Assembly: GCA_919902775.1 (NCBI GenBank)
Contig: CAKKRJ010000012.1
Location: forward strand, 145,728-209,727
Reading direction: 5' to 3'
DNA length: 64,000 nt
From: Burkholderiaceae bacterium
GTDB lineage: Bacteria; Pseudomonadota; Gammaproteobacteria; Burkholderiales; Burkholderiaceae_C
Made by a program: the position numbers and the translations under genes. The notes beneath the pieces are model-generated. The model was not told the DNA's origin. It worked only from the letters and a program-made list of their open reading frames with translations, and ran no database searches. Below are positions 12,807-21,743 of the stretch, piece after piece (the stretch's first letter is position 1; each line of letters starts with the position of its first letter).

Positions 12807-13781
12807 ATGACCATTCGCCGCACCCTGCTCGCCAGCACTGTCCTCAGCACCCTGCTCAGCCTCACCGGCACAGCCCACGCTCAGGCCTACCCCAGCAAAC
12901 CCATCAAGGCCATCGTGCCTTTTGCTGCCGGCAGCGCCACCGACCAGATTGGCCGTGCCTTCGCGCAAAAAATGTCAGAACAGCTGGGCCAGCCCATCGT
13001 CATCGAAAACAAGGCCGGTGTGAGCGGCATGCTCGGCGCCGACGCGCTGGCCAAGTCAGCGCCTGACGGCTACACCATCATGGTGGGCACCAACAGCACC
13101 AACGCGGCCCTCAAGAGCCTGATGAAAAAACTGCCCTACGACCAGGACACGGCATTCGCACCGATTGGCTACATCGGCTCGGTGCCGCTGATCGTGGCCG
13201 TCAACAACGAAGTGCCGGCCAAGAACCTCAAAGAGCTGGTGGCCCTGGCCAAAAGCAAACCGACGCAACTGACCTTTGCCAGCGCCAGCACCTCGCAACG
13301 CCTGTCCACCGAAATGCTGCAAAGCATGGTCGGCGTCACGATGACCCATGTGCCCTACAAGAGTGGCCCGGCCGCCATGACCGACCTGATCGGCGGACAG
13401 GTGAATCTGTTCACCGCCGATTTCGCAGTAATGCTGCCGCAGATCAAAGCCGGCAAGATCCGTGGCCTGGCCGTCACAGCCGCGCAACGCTCCAAAGCCA
13501 TCCCCGAGCTGCCCACCGTCAACGAGGCCCTGGGTCTCAAGGACTACGAGCTGATCGCTTACTTCGCTCTGTTTGCGCCCGCAGGCACCCCGGCCGATGT
13601 GATCGCCAAACTCAACAAGGCTCTGAACGCTGCCGCCACCGACAAGGACATCCAGGACAGGTTTTCGGCCATTGGCTTTGAAACCGCCCCCGGCACACCC
13701 GAGGCCCTGGCCCAGCGCAACAAGGCCGAAACCGCCAAATGGGCCAAAGCCATCCGCGACGCCAAGATCGAGGCGGAGTGA
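12807..13781 (+). CDS. Bug/TctC-family tripartite tricarboxylate transporter solute-binding protein (orphan)
   Basis: 324-residue secreted protein with a signal peptide ending near AHA-QAYPSKPIK. The mature start PSKPIKAIVPFAAGSATD, ENKAGVSGMLGADALAKSAPDGYT and SSTEMLQ-like blocks are typical of the Bug family of periplasmic carboxylate-binding proteins. The ATG at 12807 is preceded by AAGGAG at a good distance, which decides the start over an upstream in-frame codon at 12759. No TctA/TctB genes adjoin it, so it would have to share membrane subunits encoded elsewhere (a full tctCBA set lies near 60 kb). Ligand unknown. Confidence 0.9.
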   Translation: MTIRRTLLASTVLSTLLSLTGTAHAQAYPSKPIKAIVPFAAGSATDQIGRAFAQKMSEQLGQPIVIENKAGVSGMLGADALAKSAPDGYTIMVGTNSTNAALKSLMKKLPYDQDTAFAPIGYIGSVPLIVAVNNEVPAKNLKELVALAKSKPTQLTFASASTSQRLSTEMLQSMVGVTMTHVPYKSGPAAMTDLIGGQVNLFTADFAVMLPQIKAGKIRGLAVTAAQRSKAIPELPTVNEALGLKDYELIAYFALFAPAGTPADVIAKLNKALNAAATDKDIQDRFSAIGFETAPGTPEALAQRNKAETAKWAKAIRDAKIEAE

Positions 13782-13783
13782 CG

Positions 13784-13837
13784 CCTGAAGCTGGCTGCCG
13801 GTCGCCGTGCTGTACTGACAGCGCCTGCAGCTTCAGG
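13784..13837. terminator. possible bidirectional hairpin between convergent genes
   Basis: The inverted repeat CCTGAAGCTG/CAGCTTCAGG (13784-13793 with 13828-13837) spans the 51-base gap between the convergent Bug gene and the glycosyltransferase-like gene. The loop is 34 bases and partly self-complementary. There is no U-tract, so it is a weak candidate. Confidence 0.3.
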
Positions 13838-14621
13838 GCAGCCCGGCTGCCGGCGCCAGGGCGTTGCTCAGTTGCAGGTGGGTCCAGAGGTTGCCCGAGA
13901 CAGGCTGGCGCCCCACATGCACGGTGTCGGTCATCACTTCGGCCCAGATTTCACCGCCCATGTCGGTCCAGCGCTGGCAAAAGCCCACGTCCTCGCCCGC
14001 GTTACGGCCATCCAGGTGTTTGACCAGGGGGTTGAAGAAGCCCCAGTTGTGCGCGGCGCGCGGCAGATTCTCGTCCTCGTCCGGGAAGCCCGTGCCGTGC
14101 AACTCAGGGTAATGCGTGCACAGGCGCTCGATCACCTCGCGCCGAATCAGCATGGCGCCGCCACCGATGCTGCGCGCCCGTGCGAAGCCATGGATGACCG
14201 TCAGCTGCCCTTGCGCATCGAGCAACACCTCCCCCACAAAACGCTGGGCCTGGCGTCGCAGCACATCGGCTTGCGCCTGGGCCTCGGCTTGGGGCACCTG
14301 GGCCAGATCGATCTGCGCCCAGCTGAAATTGCGGCGCGGGTAGAGCGCCCCCACCAGCGGGTGACCGCAGTCGAGCATGCGCAGTACCAACTCGGGCGGC
14401 AGGCCCTGGTCGGCATCGAGCATGAACAGGTGGGTCGCGTCGCTGGCCAGAAAGTCGGCCACGATGGTGTTGCGCAAATGGCTGATCATCGAGGCGCTGT
14501 GGAACACCGTCTGCACCGCCATGCCGCGCTGGGGCAGCACCCGCGTGAGTTCGAGCAAGGTGATCGCGGTTTCCACCGTCACCGTGTGGCTGTGGGTGGG
14601 CACGGCCAAGTAGAGTTTCAT
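13833..14621 (-). CDS. putative GT-A-type glycosyltransferase
   Basis: 262-residue soluble protein. The N terminus MKLYLAVPTHSHTVTVETAI and the acidic motif THLFMLDADQGLPPELVLRML resemble the nucleotide-sugar and metal-binding DXD segment of GT-A glycosyltransferases; a later block HLDGRNAGEDVGFCQRW could hold an acceptor or base residue. The start is set by a strong GGAGG and a 4-base ATGA overlap with the methyltransferase gene. The pairing suggests a shared modification pathway, but substrate and product are not evident. The family assignment is by motif only. Confidence 0.6.
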   Translation of the reverse strand: MKLYLAVPTHSHTVTVETAITLLELTRVLPQRGMAVQTVFHSASMISHLRNTIVADFLASDATHLFMLDADQGLPPELVLRMLDCGHPLVGALYPRRNFSWAQIDLAQVPQAEAQAQADVLRRQAQRFVGEVLLDAQGQLTVIHGFARARSIGGGAMLIRREVIERLCTHYPELHGTGFPDEDENLPRAAHNWGFFNPLVKHLDGRNAGEDVGFCQRWTDMGGEIWAEVMTDTVHVGRQPVSGNLWTHLQLSNALAPAAGLP

Positions 14622-15493
14622 GTCGCCTCCTGGGCCCTTTGCACCTGCGGGTAGCGCTGCGCCAACAAGGACGTCAGGCCAAATTCGGCCAGCAAAGCCT
14701 GCAGTCGCTCGGCGGCGCTGCGTTTTTTCTGCCCGCTGTATTTGGCCAAAATCAATTCGTTCTTCATCGAATGTTCCCAACCCACCAGCTCGGTCACAGT
14801 GACCGTGTAGCCCTGCGACTCGAGGTAAAGGCAACGCAGCACATTGGTCAACTGGCTGCCGATTTCGCGCGTGTGCAGCGGGTGGCGCCACATTTCTGCC
14901 AGCGGCGTGCGCTGCAAATTCAGCGCCTTGTTCTGGTTCAGTGCCCGGGCCAATTCGGCCTGGCAGCAGGGCACCAGCACCATGTATTTGGCTTTCTTTT
15001 GCAGACCAAAGGCGATGGCGTCGTCGGTGGCGGTGTCGCAGGCGTGCAACGCGGTGACCACATCGATCTGCGCGGGCAACTCGTCGCTTTGGGTGGATTC
15101 GGCCACGCTCACATTCAGAAAACGCATGCGCTCAAAGCCCAGGCGCTGCGCCAACTGGCGTGAGGACTCAACCAGTTCGCTGCGGGTTTCAATGCCGTAG
15201 ATCGTGCCTTGGCCCAGCGCCTTGAAAAACAGGTCGTAAATGATGAAGCCCAGATAGGACTTGCCCGCACCGTGGTCGGCCAGCGTGGGGCCGGTGTCGC
15301 TGGCGGGCAATTCCAACAACAGTTTCTCGATGAATTGGAACAGGTGGTAAACCTGCTTGAGCTTGCGACGGGAGTCCTGGTTCAGCTTGCCATCGCGCGT
15401 GAGGATGTGCAGTTGCTGGAGCAGTTCGATCGACTGGCCGGGCCGCACCTCGGGGGGCAGCGCAGGGGCCGCAGGCGATGGGCGTTTTTTCAT
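14618..15493 (-). CDS. SAM-dependent methyltransferase (PF13679-like)
   Basis: 291-residue protein. The class I methyltransferase glycine motif appears as LADHGAGKSYLGF, followed by an acidic strand end (YGIETRSELVE) and a conserved LHACDTATD...MVLVPCCQAEL segment. The paired-Cys VPCC motif and the K-rich C-terminal region are typical of the Methyltransf_32 group, which includes RNA- and protein-directed enzymes. ATGA overlaps link it to the DUF1415 gene before and the glycosyltransferase-like gene after. Substrate unknown. Confidence 0.75.
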   Translation of the reverse strand: MKKRPSPAAPALPPEVRPGQSIELLQQLHILTRDGKLNQDSRRKLKQVYHLFQFIEKLLLELPASDTGPTLADHGAGKSYLGFIIYDLFFKALGQGTIYGIETRSELVESSRQLAQRLGFERMRFLNVSVAESTQSDELPAQIDVVTALHACDTATDDAIAFGLQKKAKYMVLVPCCQAELARALNQNKALNLQRTPLAEMWRHPLHTREIGSQLTNVLRCLYLESQGYTVTVTELVGWEHSMKNELILAKYSGQKKRSAAERLQALLAEFGLTSLLAQRYPQVQRAQEAT

Positions 15494-16047
15494 GGCGTCG
15501 CCCCCACGTCCAGCGCTTTCCAGCCCTCATGCCCGAGCTTTTCCATGGTCACCATATTGGCTTCGTAAATCATCTCAGCCTCGGGAAAGGCCTGCACCGC
15601 GCGGTCGATGCTGGCCTCGCGGATCAGGTGCAGCGTCGGGTAGGGCGAGCGGTTGGTGTGGTTGGTGATGTCGTCCGGCTCGGTGCCTGCGAACTGAAAA
15701 TCGGGGTGAAAGCTCGCCACCTGGAATTCACCTTCGAGGTCCAATTCCTGCAGCACGCCATCGGCTTCGTCCAGAAAGTCGTTGAATTCCAGAAAATCGC
15801 GCAACATGTGCGGCACGATCAAGAGCGTGGTCTCACGCTCTTCGGCTGTGCACTGCACCAGGGCTTGCAGCTCTTGGATGAGTTCGTCGCGCAGACCTTC
15901 CAGGCCTTTGGCTTCGCTCACGACGTGATGGATTTGGCCCTTGATGTGCGGTGCTTTGGCAAAAGGGCACAGGTTCAGCCCAATCACGGCGCGTTCGAGC
16001 CAGCGCACGGTGTCGGCGATGGCCAAGTCTTGAGATGGTTCAGTCAT
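15490..16047 (-). CDS. DUF1415 family protein
   Basis: 185-residue soluble protein of unknown function. The N-terminal RWLERAVIGLNLCPFAKAPH block and the later SFHPDFQFAGTEPDDITNHTNRSPYPTLHLIRE are the conserved hallmarks of DUF1415. The start chosen (MTEPSQDLAIADTV) fits the family; the open frame extends further but would overlap the MFS gene heavily. It overlaps the end of the MFS gene by eight bases and the methyltransferase start by four. Confidence 0.85.
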   Translation of the reverse strand: MTEPSQDLAIADTVRWLERAVIGLNLCPFAKAPHIKGQIHHVVSEAKGLEGLRDELIQELQALVQCTAEERETTLLIVPHMLRDFLEFNDFLDEADGVLQELDLEGEFQVASFHPDFQFAGTEPDDITNHTNRSPYPTLHLIREASIDRAVQAFPEAEMIYEANMVTMEKLGHEGWKALDVGATP

Positions 16048-17227
16048 GCCTCGATTGTGCCGTGAGCTGGCGCTGTGCCAACACCGCCAGCAGCACGCCA
16101 CCCAGACAACAGCCCACGGTGAACAGCGGCGTGAGCTGCCAGCCGCCGGCACGCGCAGCCAGGGCCGCGGCCACGGGCGGTCCGATGAACTGGCCCAAGG
16201 CCGAAAGCTGCTGCACCCAACCCACGCTGGAGGCCACTTGCTGCTCGCCGGGTGCCAGCCGCACCGCCAGAAAAATCAGCGTACCGGGCACCAGACCGCC
16301 CACACCCGAGAACAGCAGCATGCCGGCAAAACGCCACCAAGGCCAGCCTTCGGTGAAGGCCGCAAAAGCGACTGTGCTGCCCAGCGCCATCGCGCCAAAG
16401 CCCAGCCACAAAGTCGAACGCGGACGCCAAGCGCGCTGCAGCAAGCGGCCCGAGGCCATGTTGCCGCCCATGTTCACGGCAGCGACCAGCGCCGTCAGCA
16501 TGCCCAGCTGCGCGCCCGACAAACCCGCTTGCGCGTAAATCGAGGGCAAAAAGCCCATCACCGCCAGCCACTGGCCCGAATACATGGAAAAACTCAAAGC
16601 CACCAGCCAGGGGCCACGCGCGCCCAGTGTGCGTCGCAGGCGCTGCCGCATGCCGCTGCCGCTCTGTCCTGGCGCCTGCGCAGGTGGGTCGACCGGGATC
16701 ACACGTGCCAAACACAAGGCCATGACCAGCGAGACCAAGGCGAACAGCCACCACCAGGCCGCCCAGCCCCAGACCGGGATGAAGAGCGGCCCCAGCAGCA
16801 GGGTCAGCGCTGTGCCCGTGGGGATGTAAGCGCCCCACACACCCAGCATGCCGGCGAGCTGTTGCGCCGGCACCAGGCGACGAATCAGTGCAGGGGCCGG
16901 CAAAACCACCAGCATCAGTCCCAAGCCCTCGAACGCACGGGAGGCGAGCAACATGGGCACCGATGTCGCGAAACCCCCGACCGCGCTGGCCAGCGCCAGC
17001 AAGAGCAAGCCGCGCACCATGCTGCGCTTGAGGCCCATGCCATCGGACCACACCCCCATGAACACCGCCAGCCCCAAGCTCGCGAGCTGCACCATGGACA
17101 GCAAAAAACCCGAGGCCAGCAGGCTCAAGCCCAGCTCGGCCTGCAGCGCGGGCAGGGCTGGCGGCAACTTGCCCACCTGCAAGGCCGCCACGCCGCCTGC
17201 GGCGACCACCAGCCAGGCGCGCTTCAC
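16040..17227 (-). CDS. MFS transporter
   Basis: 395-residue membrane protein with about 12 hydrophobic segments and the conserved loop after helix 2 (FMGVWSDGMGLKRSMVRG), which is the major-facilitator motif A. The general build resembles CynX/NimT-type small-solute permeases. It begins with GTG overlapping the dgt stop (GTGA). The neighbourhood gives no clear substrate. Confidence 0.85.
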   Translation of the reverse strand: MKRAWLVVAAGGVAALQVGKLPPALPALQAELGLSLLASGFLLSMVQLASLGLAVFMGVWSDGMGLKRSMVRGLLLLALASAVGGFATSVPMLLASRAFEGLGLMLVVLPAPALIRRLVPAQQLAGMLGVWGAYIPTGTALTLLLGPLFIPVWGWAAWWWLFALVSLVMALCLARVIPVDPPAQAPGQSGSGMRQRLRRTLGARGPWLVALSFSMYSGQWLAVMGFLPSIYAQAGLSGAQLGMLTALVAAVNMGGNMASGRLLQRAWRPRSTLWLGFGAMALGSTVAFAAFTEGWPWWRFAGMLLFSGVGGLVPGTLIFLAVRLAPGEQQVASSVGWVQQLSALGQFIGPPVAAALAARAGGWQLTPLFTVGCCLGGVLLAVLAQRQLTAQSRHD

Positions 17228-18429
17228 AGCAACCTCGTGCCCGTCAGGCGCTCGTGCTCGCGCAGGGCAAAGCGGTCGGTCATGCCCGCAATGTAGTCAG
17301 CCACCGTGCGCTGCAGGTCGGTGGCGGCCGCAAAGTCCGCCGACATTTCGGCGGGCGTGTCCACATAGGCCGCAAACAACTCACGCACCACCTGCTGGGC
17401 CTGACCGGTGGTGTGCATGACCTGAGGATGGCGGTACAGGCTGGCAAAAAGGAACTTTTTCAATGCACTGCTGCGCGCTTTCATGTCGGCACCGAAAGCC
17501 ACCAGTGGTCCGGCTTGCCGGACATCCTCGAGCGTGCGCACCCCCGCCCGCGCCACGGCTTGCCGGGTTGTGTCAATCACGTCATACACCTGATCGCTCA
17601 GCATGCGGCGAATGGTTTCATACAACAAACGGCGCGGCTTGTGCTCCAGCGCAGGGTGGTCGTCCAGTGCTTGCTGGTGGTAATGCGCAAACAAGCCCAC
17701 CTCCATCAACTGCCCCATGCTGATCAGACCCGAGCGCACGCCATCGTCGATGTCGTGCGCGTTGTAGGCAATCGCGTCCGCCAGGTTGCACAGCTGTGCT
17801 TCCAGACTGGGCTGGGTGCGGTCGATGAAACGCCGCCCCACCCCGCCCGGCTCGGTCAGCTCCAGGTGCTCGGCATGGGCCCGCGAGCAGTGTTTGAGGA
17901 CACCTTCACGGGTTTCAAAAGTCAGATTCAGTCCGTCAAATGCAGGGTAACGCTCTTCGAGCCGGTCCACCACACGCAGGCTTTGCAGGTTGTGCTCAAA
18001 GCCCCCTTGCCCGGCCATGCATTCGTTCAGCGCATCTTGACCGGCGTGGCCAAAAGGCGTGTGGCCCAGATCGTGTGCCAGCGCCACCGCCTCCACCAGG
18101 TCTTCGTTCAGCCCCAGGGCGCGGGCGATGGAGCGGCCCAGCTGCGCCACCTCCAGCGAATGTGTCAACCGCGTGCGAAACAAATCGCCTTCGTGGTTCA
18201 AGAACACCTGGGTTTTGTACACCAGCCGCCGAAACGCGGTGGAGTGCACGATGCGGTCACGGTCACGTTGGTAGGCATTGCGCGTGGGTGCGGGCGGCTC
18301 GGCAAACAGGCGGCCCCGGCTGCGTGCAGGGTCACAGGCCAGGGCAGACAAGCTGCCTGCAGAGACATCCGCCCAGCCTGCCGCGGCGGACGCCACCCCG
18401 CGCAACAAATCCCCAGCTTCGGCGTGCAT
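17224..18429 (-). CDS. dgt: deoxyguanosinetriphosphate triphosphohydrolase-like protein
   Basis: About 401 residues, HD-superfamily dNTP triphosphohydrolase that removes tripolyphosphate from dGTP and related dNTPs. Key features are RDRDRIVHSTAFRRLVYKTQV, the HXXXHD core with THSLEVAQLGRSIAR and AVALAHDLGHTPFGHAG, then LCNLADAIAYNAHDIDDG. The ATG at 18429 is used here; a TTG three codons upstream overlapping the aroB stop is also possible. The aroK-aroB-dgt order is usual in Burkholderiales. Confidence 0.92.
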   Translation of the reverse strand: MHAEAGDLLRGVASAAAGWADVSAGSLSALACDPARSRGRLFAEPPAPTRNAYQRDRDRIVHSTAFRRLVYKTQVFLNHEGDLFRTRLTHSLEVAQLGRSIARALGLNEDLVEAVALAHDLGHTPFGHAGQDALNECMAGQGGFEHNLQSLRVVDRLEERYPAFDGLNLTFETREGVLKHCSRAHAEHLELTEPGGVGRRFIDRTQPSLEAQLCNLADAIAYNAHDIDDGVRSGLISMGQLMEVGLFAHYHQQALDDHPALEHKPRRLLYETIRRMLSDQVYDVIDTTRQAVARAGVRTLEDVRQAGPLVAFGADMKARSSALKKFLFASLYRHPQVMHTTGQAQQVVRELFAAYVDTPAEMSADFAAATDLQRTVADYIAGMTDRFALREHERLTGTRLL

Positions 18430-18434
18430 GGGAC

Positions 18435-19547
18435 TCAAGCGCAGCAGGTGTTGATCACGTCGCGCACCATCGCGTCTGGCGCGCCGCGCACCGTGGCTTT
18501 GCCGGGGCCGTCGAGCACAACGAACTGGATATCGCCGCCCACGGATTTTTTGTCCAGGCGCATGTGATCGATGTAATGGCCGGCGTTGTCCGCCGCGTCA
18601 ATGACCGGGCCGCGCACCGGCAACCCGGCACGCACGATCAGCGCTTTGAGACGGGCCACCAACGCGGCATCGACCAGACCCAGACGGTGCGACAACTCGG
18701 CGGCCATGACCATGCCGCAGCCCACCGCCTCGCCATGCAGCCACACGCCAAAGCCCAGCCCCGCTTCGATGGCGTGGCCAAAGGTGTGGCCAAAATTGAG
18801 GATGGCGCGCAAGCCCGCCTCGCGTTCGTCTTGCCCGACCACCCAGGCCTTGATCTCGCAGCTGCGTTGAACGGCGTGCGCCAGCACTGCCGGGTCTTGC
18901 GCCATCAGCGCATCGGTGTTCGACTCGATCCAGTCCAGGAAAGCCATGTCGGCAATCGGGCCGTATTTGATGACTTCGGCCAAACCGGCGCTCAGTTCAC
19001 GCCCGGGCAAAGTGCGCAAGGTGGACAGGTCGCAAACCACCCGCACGGGCTGGTAAAACGCCCCGATCATGTTCTTGCCCAGCGGGTGGTTGATGGCGGT
19101 CTTGCCGCCCACCGACGAATCCACCTGCGACAGCAAAGTGGTGGGCACCTGAACGAAGGGCACGCCACGCATGTAGCTGGCGGCGGCAAAGCCGGTCATG
19201 TCACCGACCACGCCGCCGCCCAAGGCAAACAGCACAGTCTTGCGGTCACAGCCTTTGGACAGCAGCGCGTCAAAAATCAGGTTCAGGGTCTGCCAGTTCT
19301 TGTGGGCCTCGCCATCGGGCAGCACCACGGTGTGGACCTGCTTGTAGTGCGGACAGATGGCGCGGCGCAACGCGTCCTCGTACAAAGGGGCGATGGTCTC
19401 GTTGGTCACGATCATGGCCGTCTGCGCCTTGGGCAAATGGTCCCAAGTGTCGGAACGGCTCAGCAGGTCTTGGCCAATGTGGATGTCGTAACTGCGGTCA
19501 TCCAGCGAAATGGCGACTTTGGCAAGGGGAAATGTGGTCTCGGACAT
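18435..19547 (-). CDS. aroB: 3-dehydroquinate synthase
   Basis: 370-residue NAD- and metal-dependent enzyme that converts DAHP to 3-dehydroquinate, second step of the shikimate pathway. It shows the glycine-rich NAD region [21 protein letters not shown], the [17 protein letters not shown] block, and metal ligands in GHTFGHAIE and [10 protein letters not shown]. The start [15 protein letters not shown] gives normal length; upstream in-frame codons reach into the aroK gap. It follows aroK by 65 bases. Confidence 0.95.
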   Translation of the reverse strand: MSETTFPLAKVAISLDDRSYDIHIGQDLLSRSDTWDHLPKAQTAMIVTNETIAPLYEDALRRAICPHYKQVHTVVLPDGEAHKNWQTLNLIFDALLSKGCDRKTVLFALGGGVVGDMTGFAAASYMRGVPFVQVPTTLLSQVDSSVGGKTAINHPLGKNMIGAFYQPVRVVCDLSTLRTLPGRELSAGLAEVIKYGPIADMAFLDWIESNTDALMAQDPAVLAHAVQRSCEIKAWVVGQDEREAGLRAILNFGHTFGHAIEAGLGFGVWLHGEAVGCGMVMAAELSHRLGLVDAALVARLKALIVRAGLPVRGPVIDAADNAGHYIDHMRLDKKSVGGDIQFVVLDGPGKATVRGAPDAMVRDVINTCCA

Positions 19548-19612
19548 AGGCTCCAAGTGTAGAGGCTGGCTGCACGGATGCGGGCGGGACCGCGTGGCCG
19601 ACACCAATGGCG

Positions 19613-20164
19613 TCAGGATTTGACGGCAGGCGCAGCGGCTTCGCGCAGGGGCAAGTGCCCGGCCAGCTCAAGCTGCATGACGATCATGTTGACCAGCGTC
19701 GCCACCGAGGGGCGCCCGGTTTCGATGACGAAATGCGCGGTTTCTCGGTAAAGCGGGTCGCGTGCCTCATACAGGGCGCGCAGGCGACCCAGCGGATCGT
19801 CCACCTGCAACAGGGGCCGCGCCGTGTCATGGCGCACGCGGCGAAACACGTCCTCGGGGGTGGAACGCAGGTAAATCACATGGCCACGTGCATGCAAATG
19901 GCGGCGATTGGCTTCGCGCAAGACCGACCCGCCGCCTGTGGCGATCACGCCTTCGTGGGTTTGGGTCAGGTCGTCCAGCACCTGCTGCTCCACGTCGCGA
20001 AAGCTGTCCTCGCCTTCGCGCGCAAAGAACTCCCGGATCGAGCAGCCCAGGCGGTGCTCGATCACATGGTCTGAATCGACAAACGGCACCCCCAATCGGC
20101 GCGCCAATTGCCTGCCAATGGTGGTTTTGCCCGAGCCCGGTAGGCCCACGAAGATGATGCTCAA
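19613..20164 (-). CDS. aroK: shikimate kinase
   Basis: 183-residue cytoplasmic kinase phosphorylating shikimate. P-loop GLPGSGKTT is at residues 7-15; shikimate- and lid-region motifs are [37 protein letters not shown] and [10 protein letters not shown]. The start is a TTG, since no ATG or GTG lies in frame between the upstream region and the P-loop. It lies 136 bases after pilQ, the usual pilQ-aroK-aroB arrangement. Confidence 0.95.
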   Translation of the reverse strand: MSIIFVGLPGSGKTTIGRQLARRLGVPFVDSDHVIEHRLGCSIREFFAREGEDSFRDVEQQVLDDLTQTHEGVIATGGGSVLREANRRHLHARGHVIYLRSTPEDVFRRVRHDTARPLLQVDDPLGRLRALYEARDPLYRETAHFVIETGRPSVATLVNMIVMQLELAGHLPLREAAAPAVKS

Positions 20165-20300
20165 AGAATTCTCACAGGGGAAATAACGGCTTGGCCCCGC
20201 ACAAAAAGGGCCAGCAGCTCAGAGCCTGCAAGTGTATTCGACCCGCCCAGGCGCTTTTGGCCCACACGGCTGGGGTTCATGCGCCCACCCGGCCTCCGCC

Positions 20301-21743
20301 TCAGGGTGGCTGCGTACCCTGGCCATCGGCCATCACCCGTGGCGTCAAGAAAATCAGCAACTCGCTTTTGCGCTTGGTCTGGTCGCGGTTTTTGAACAGC
20401 CAACCCAAGCCGGGCACATCCCCCAAACCGGGCACTTTGGCCTCGTCGTTGCGGTCGGTTTCTTCGTAAATGCCCCCCAGCACCACCGTGCCGCCGTCTT
20501 CCACCCTGACCTGGGTTTTCACATGCTTGGTGTTGATGGCGTAACCGGCTGGGGTCAATGGCCCCACGCTGTCGCGGTTCACGTCCACATCCAGCACCAC
20601 CGAACCATCGGGGGTGATTTGAGGCGTCACCTCCAGCTTGAGGTTGGCTTTGCGAAACGAGATCACGGTCACGCCGTTGCCGGCTGCGGTTTGGTAGGGC
20701 AACTCGGTGCCCTGCTCAATCAGCGCCTTGGTCTGGTCGGCGGTCACCACACGGGGCCGCGAGACCACTTTGCCCAAACCCGCCGCCTCCAAAGCGGAAA
20801 TTTCCACATTGATGAAACGGTCGGCCGCGGCATTGAACAGCGACACCGCGAACGTGGCTGGGGCATTGAGCGTTTGCCCGGCCAAACTTGCGGGCAAGTT
20901 GACCTGATTGCCCGCCACCGTGCCCGCCGCTGCCGGCTGATTGGCGGCGCCAACGGCCAGCGTGTTGGATCGGCCCTGCACTTTCAGCGGCACGGCAAGC
21001 CCCGCCCCCAAGCGCACCCCGAGCGATTGGCCAAACTGATCGTCGGCCTCCACGATCCGGGCCTCGATCAGGATCTGCCGCACCGGCACATCCAGTTGTG
21101 TCAGCATTTTTTCCAGGTCCTGCAAGCGGGCGGGCAGGTCGGAGATGAAAAGCTGGTTGGTCCGGGGCTCGGCCAGCACGCTGCCTCGGGCGCTCAACCA
21201 GCGCCCGCCGCTGCTGCCCACCGCACCGCCCTGCAAACGCTGGGCGACTTCTGTGGCCCGGGCATATTGCAAACGCCAAGACAGCAGTTGCAAAGGGCTG
21301 ACCGCTTCCAGCGCGGCTTGGGCGTCGCGCTGCTTTTTTTCACGCAGCACCCATTCGCCTTGTGGCGCCACCCACAGCACACGCCCCTCCTGGCGTGACA
21401 CCAACCCCTTCGATTGCAAAACGATGTTCAAGGCCTGTTGCCATGGCACGTCGTTCAGGCGCACGCTCACAAAGCCCGTCACGCTGTCGGTCGGCACGAT
21501 GTTTTGACCTGAAAAATCGGCAAAAACCTGCAGCAAAGCTTTCATGTCGATGTTCTGGAAATTCAGGCTGATCGGCCTGTCGTCGATGGCCTGAACCGGG
21601 CCAACCGCCGTCACGGCAGGCCCGCCCGCAGGCGCGGTGGTCTCGGGCAGACTTTCCGTGGTTTGGGCCCATGCGGCCCCGACGACGCACCAGCCCGCCA
21701 GCCACAACCCGCCCTGAACGCTGTATTTTTTATAGCCAGTCAT
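20301..21743 (-). CDS. pilQ: PilQ, type IV pilus secretin (short form)
   Basis: 480-residue outer-membrane secretin that forms the pilus exit pore. After the signal peptide (cleavage near AWA-QTTE) come an STN domain (PISLNFQNIDMKALLQVFADFSGQN), a NolW/secretin N1 domain (LQYARATEVAQRL, RTNQLFISDLP) and the secretin C domain (VPRQILIEARIVEA-like strand, SRPRVVTADQTKALIEQG, GTVVLGGIY, VPGLGDVPGLGWLFK). PilQ is normally about 700 residues with N-terminal AMIN domains; those are absent here. The start overlaps the pilO/pilP-like gene by ATGA. Confidence 0.92.
   Translation of the reverse strand: MTGYKKYSVQGGLWLAGWCVVGAAWAQTTESLPETTAPAGGPAVTAVGPVQAIDDRPISLNFQNIDMKALLQVFADFSGQNIVPTDSVTGFVSVRLNDVPWQQALNIVLQSKGLVSRQEGRVLWVAPQGEWVLREKKQRDAQAALEAVSPLQLLSWRLQYARATEVAQRLQGGAVGSSGGRWLSARGSVLAEPRTNQLFISDLPARLQDLEKMLTQLDVPVRQILIEARIVEADDQFGQSLGVRLGAGLAVPLKVQGRSNTLAVGAANQPAAAGTVAGNQVNLPASLAGQTLNAPATFAVSLFNAAADRFINVEISALEAAGLGKVVSRPRVVTADQTKALIEQGTELPYQTAAGNGVTVISFRKANLKLEVTPQITPDGSVVLDVDVNRDSVGPLTPAGYAINTKHVKTQVRVEDGGTVVLGGIYEETDRNDEAKVPGLGDVPGLGWLFKNRDQTKRKSELLIFLTPRVMADGQGTQPP

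Noticed and set aside
16044..17051. 335-codon minus-strand frame overlapping the MFS gene in another frame
   Set aside because: Arg/Gly/His-rich out-of-frame reading of a clear membrane protein gene.
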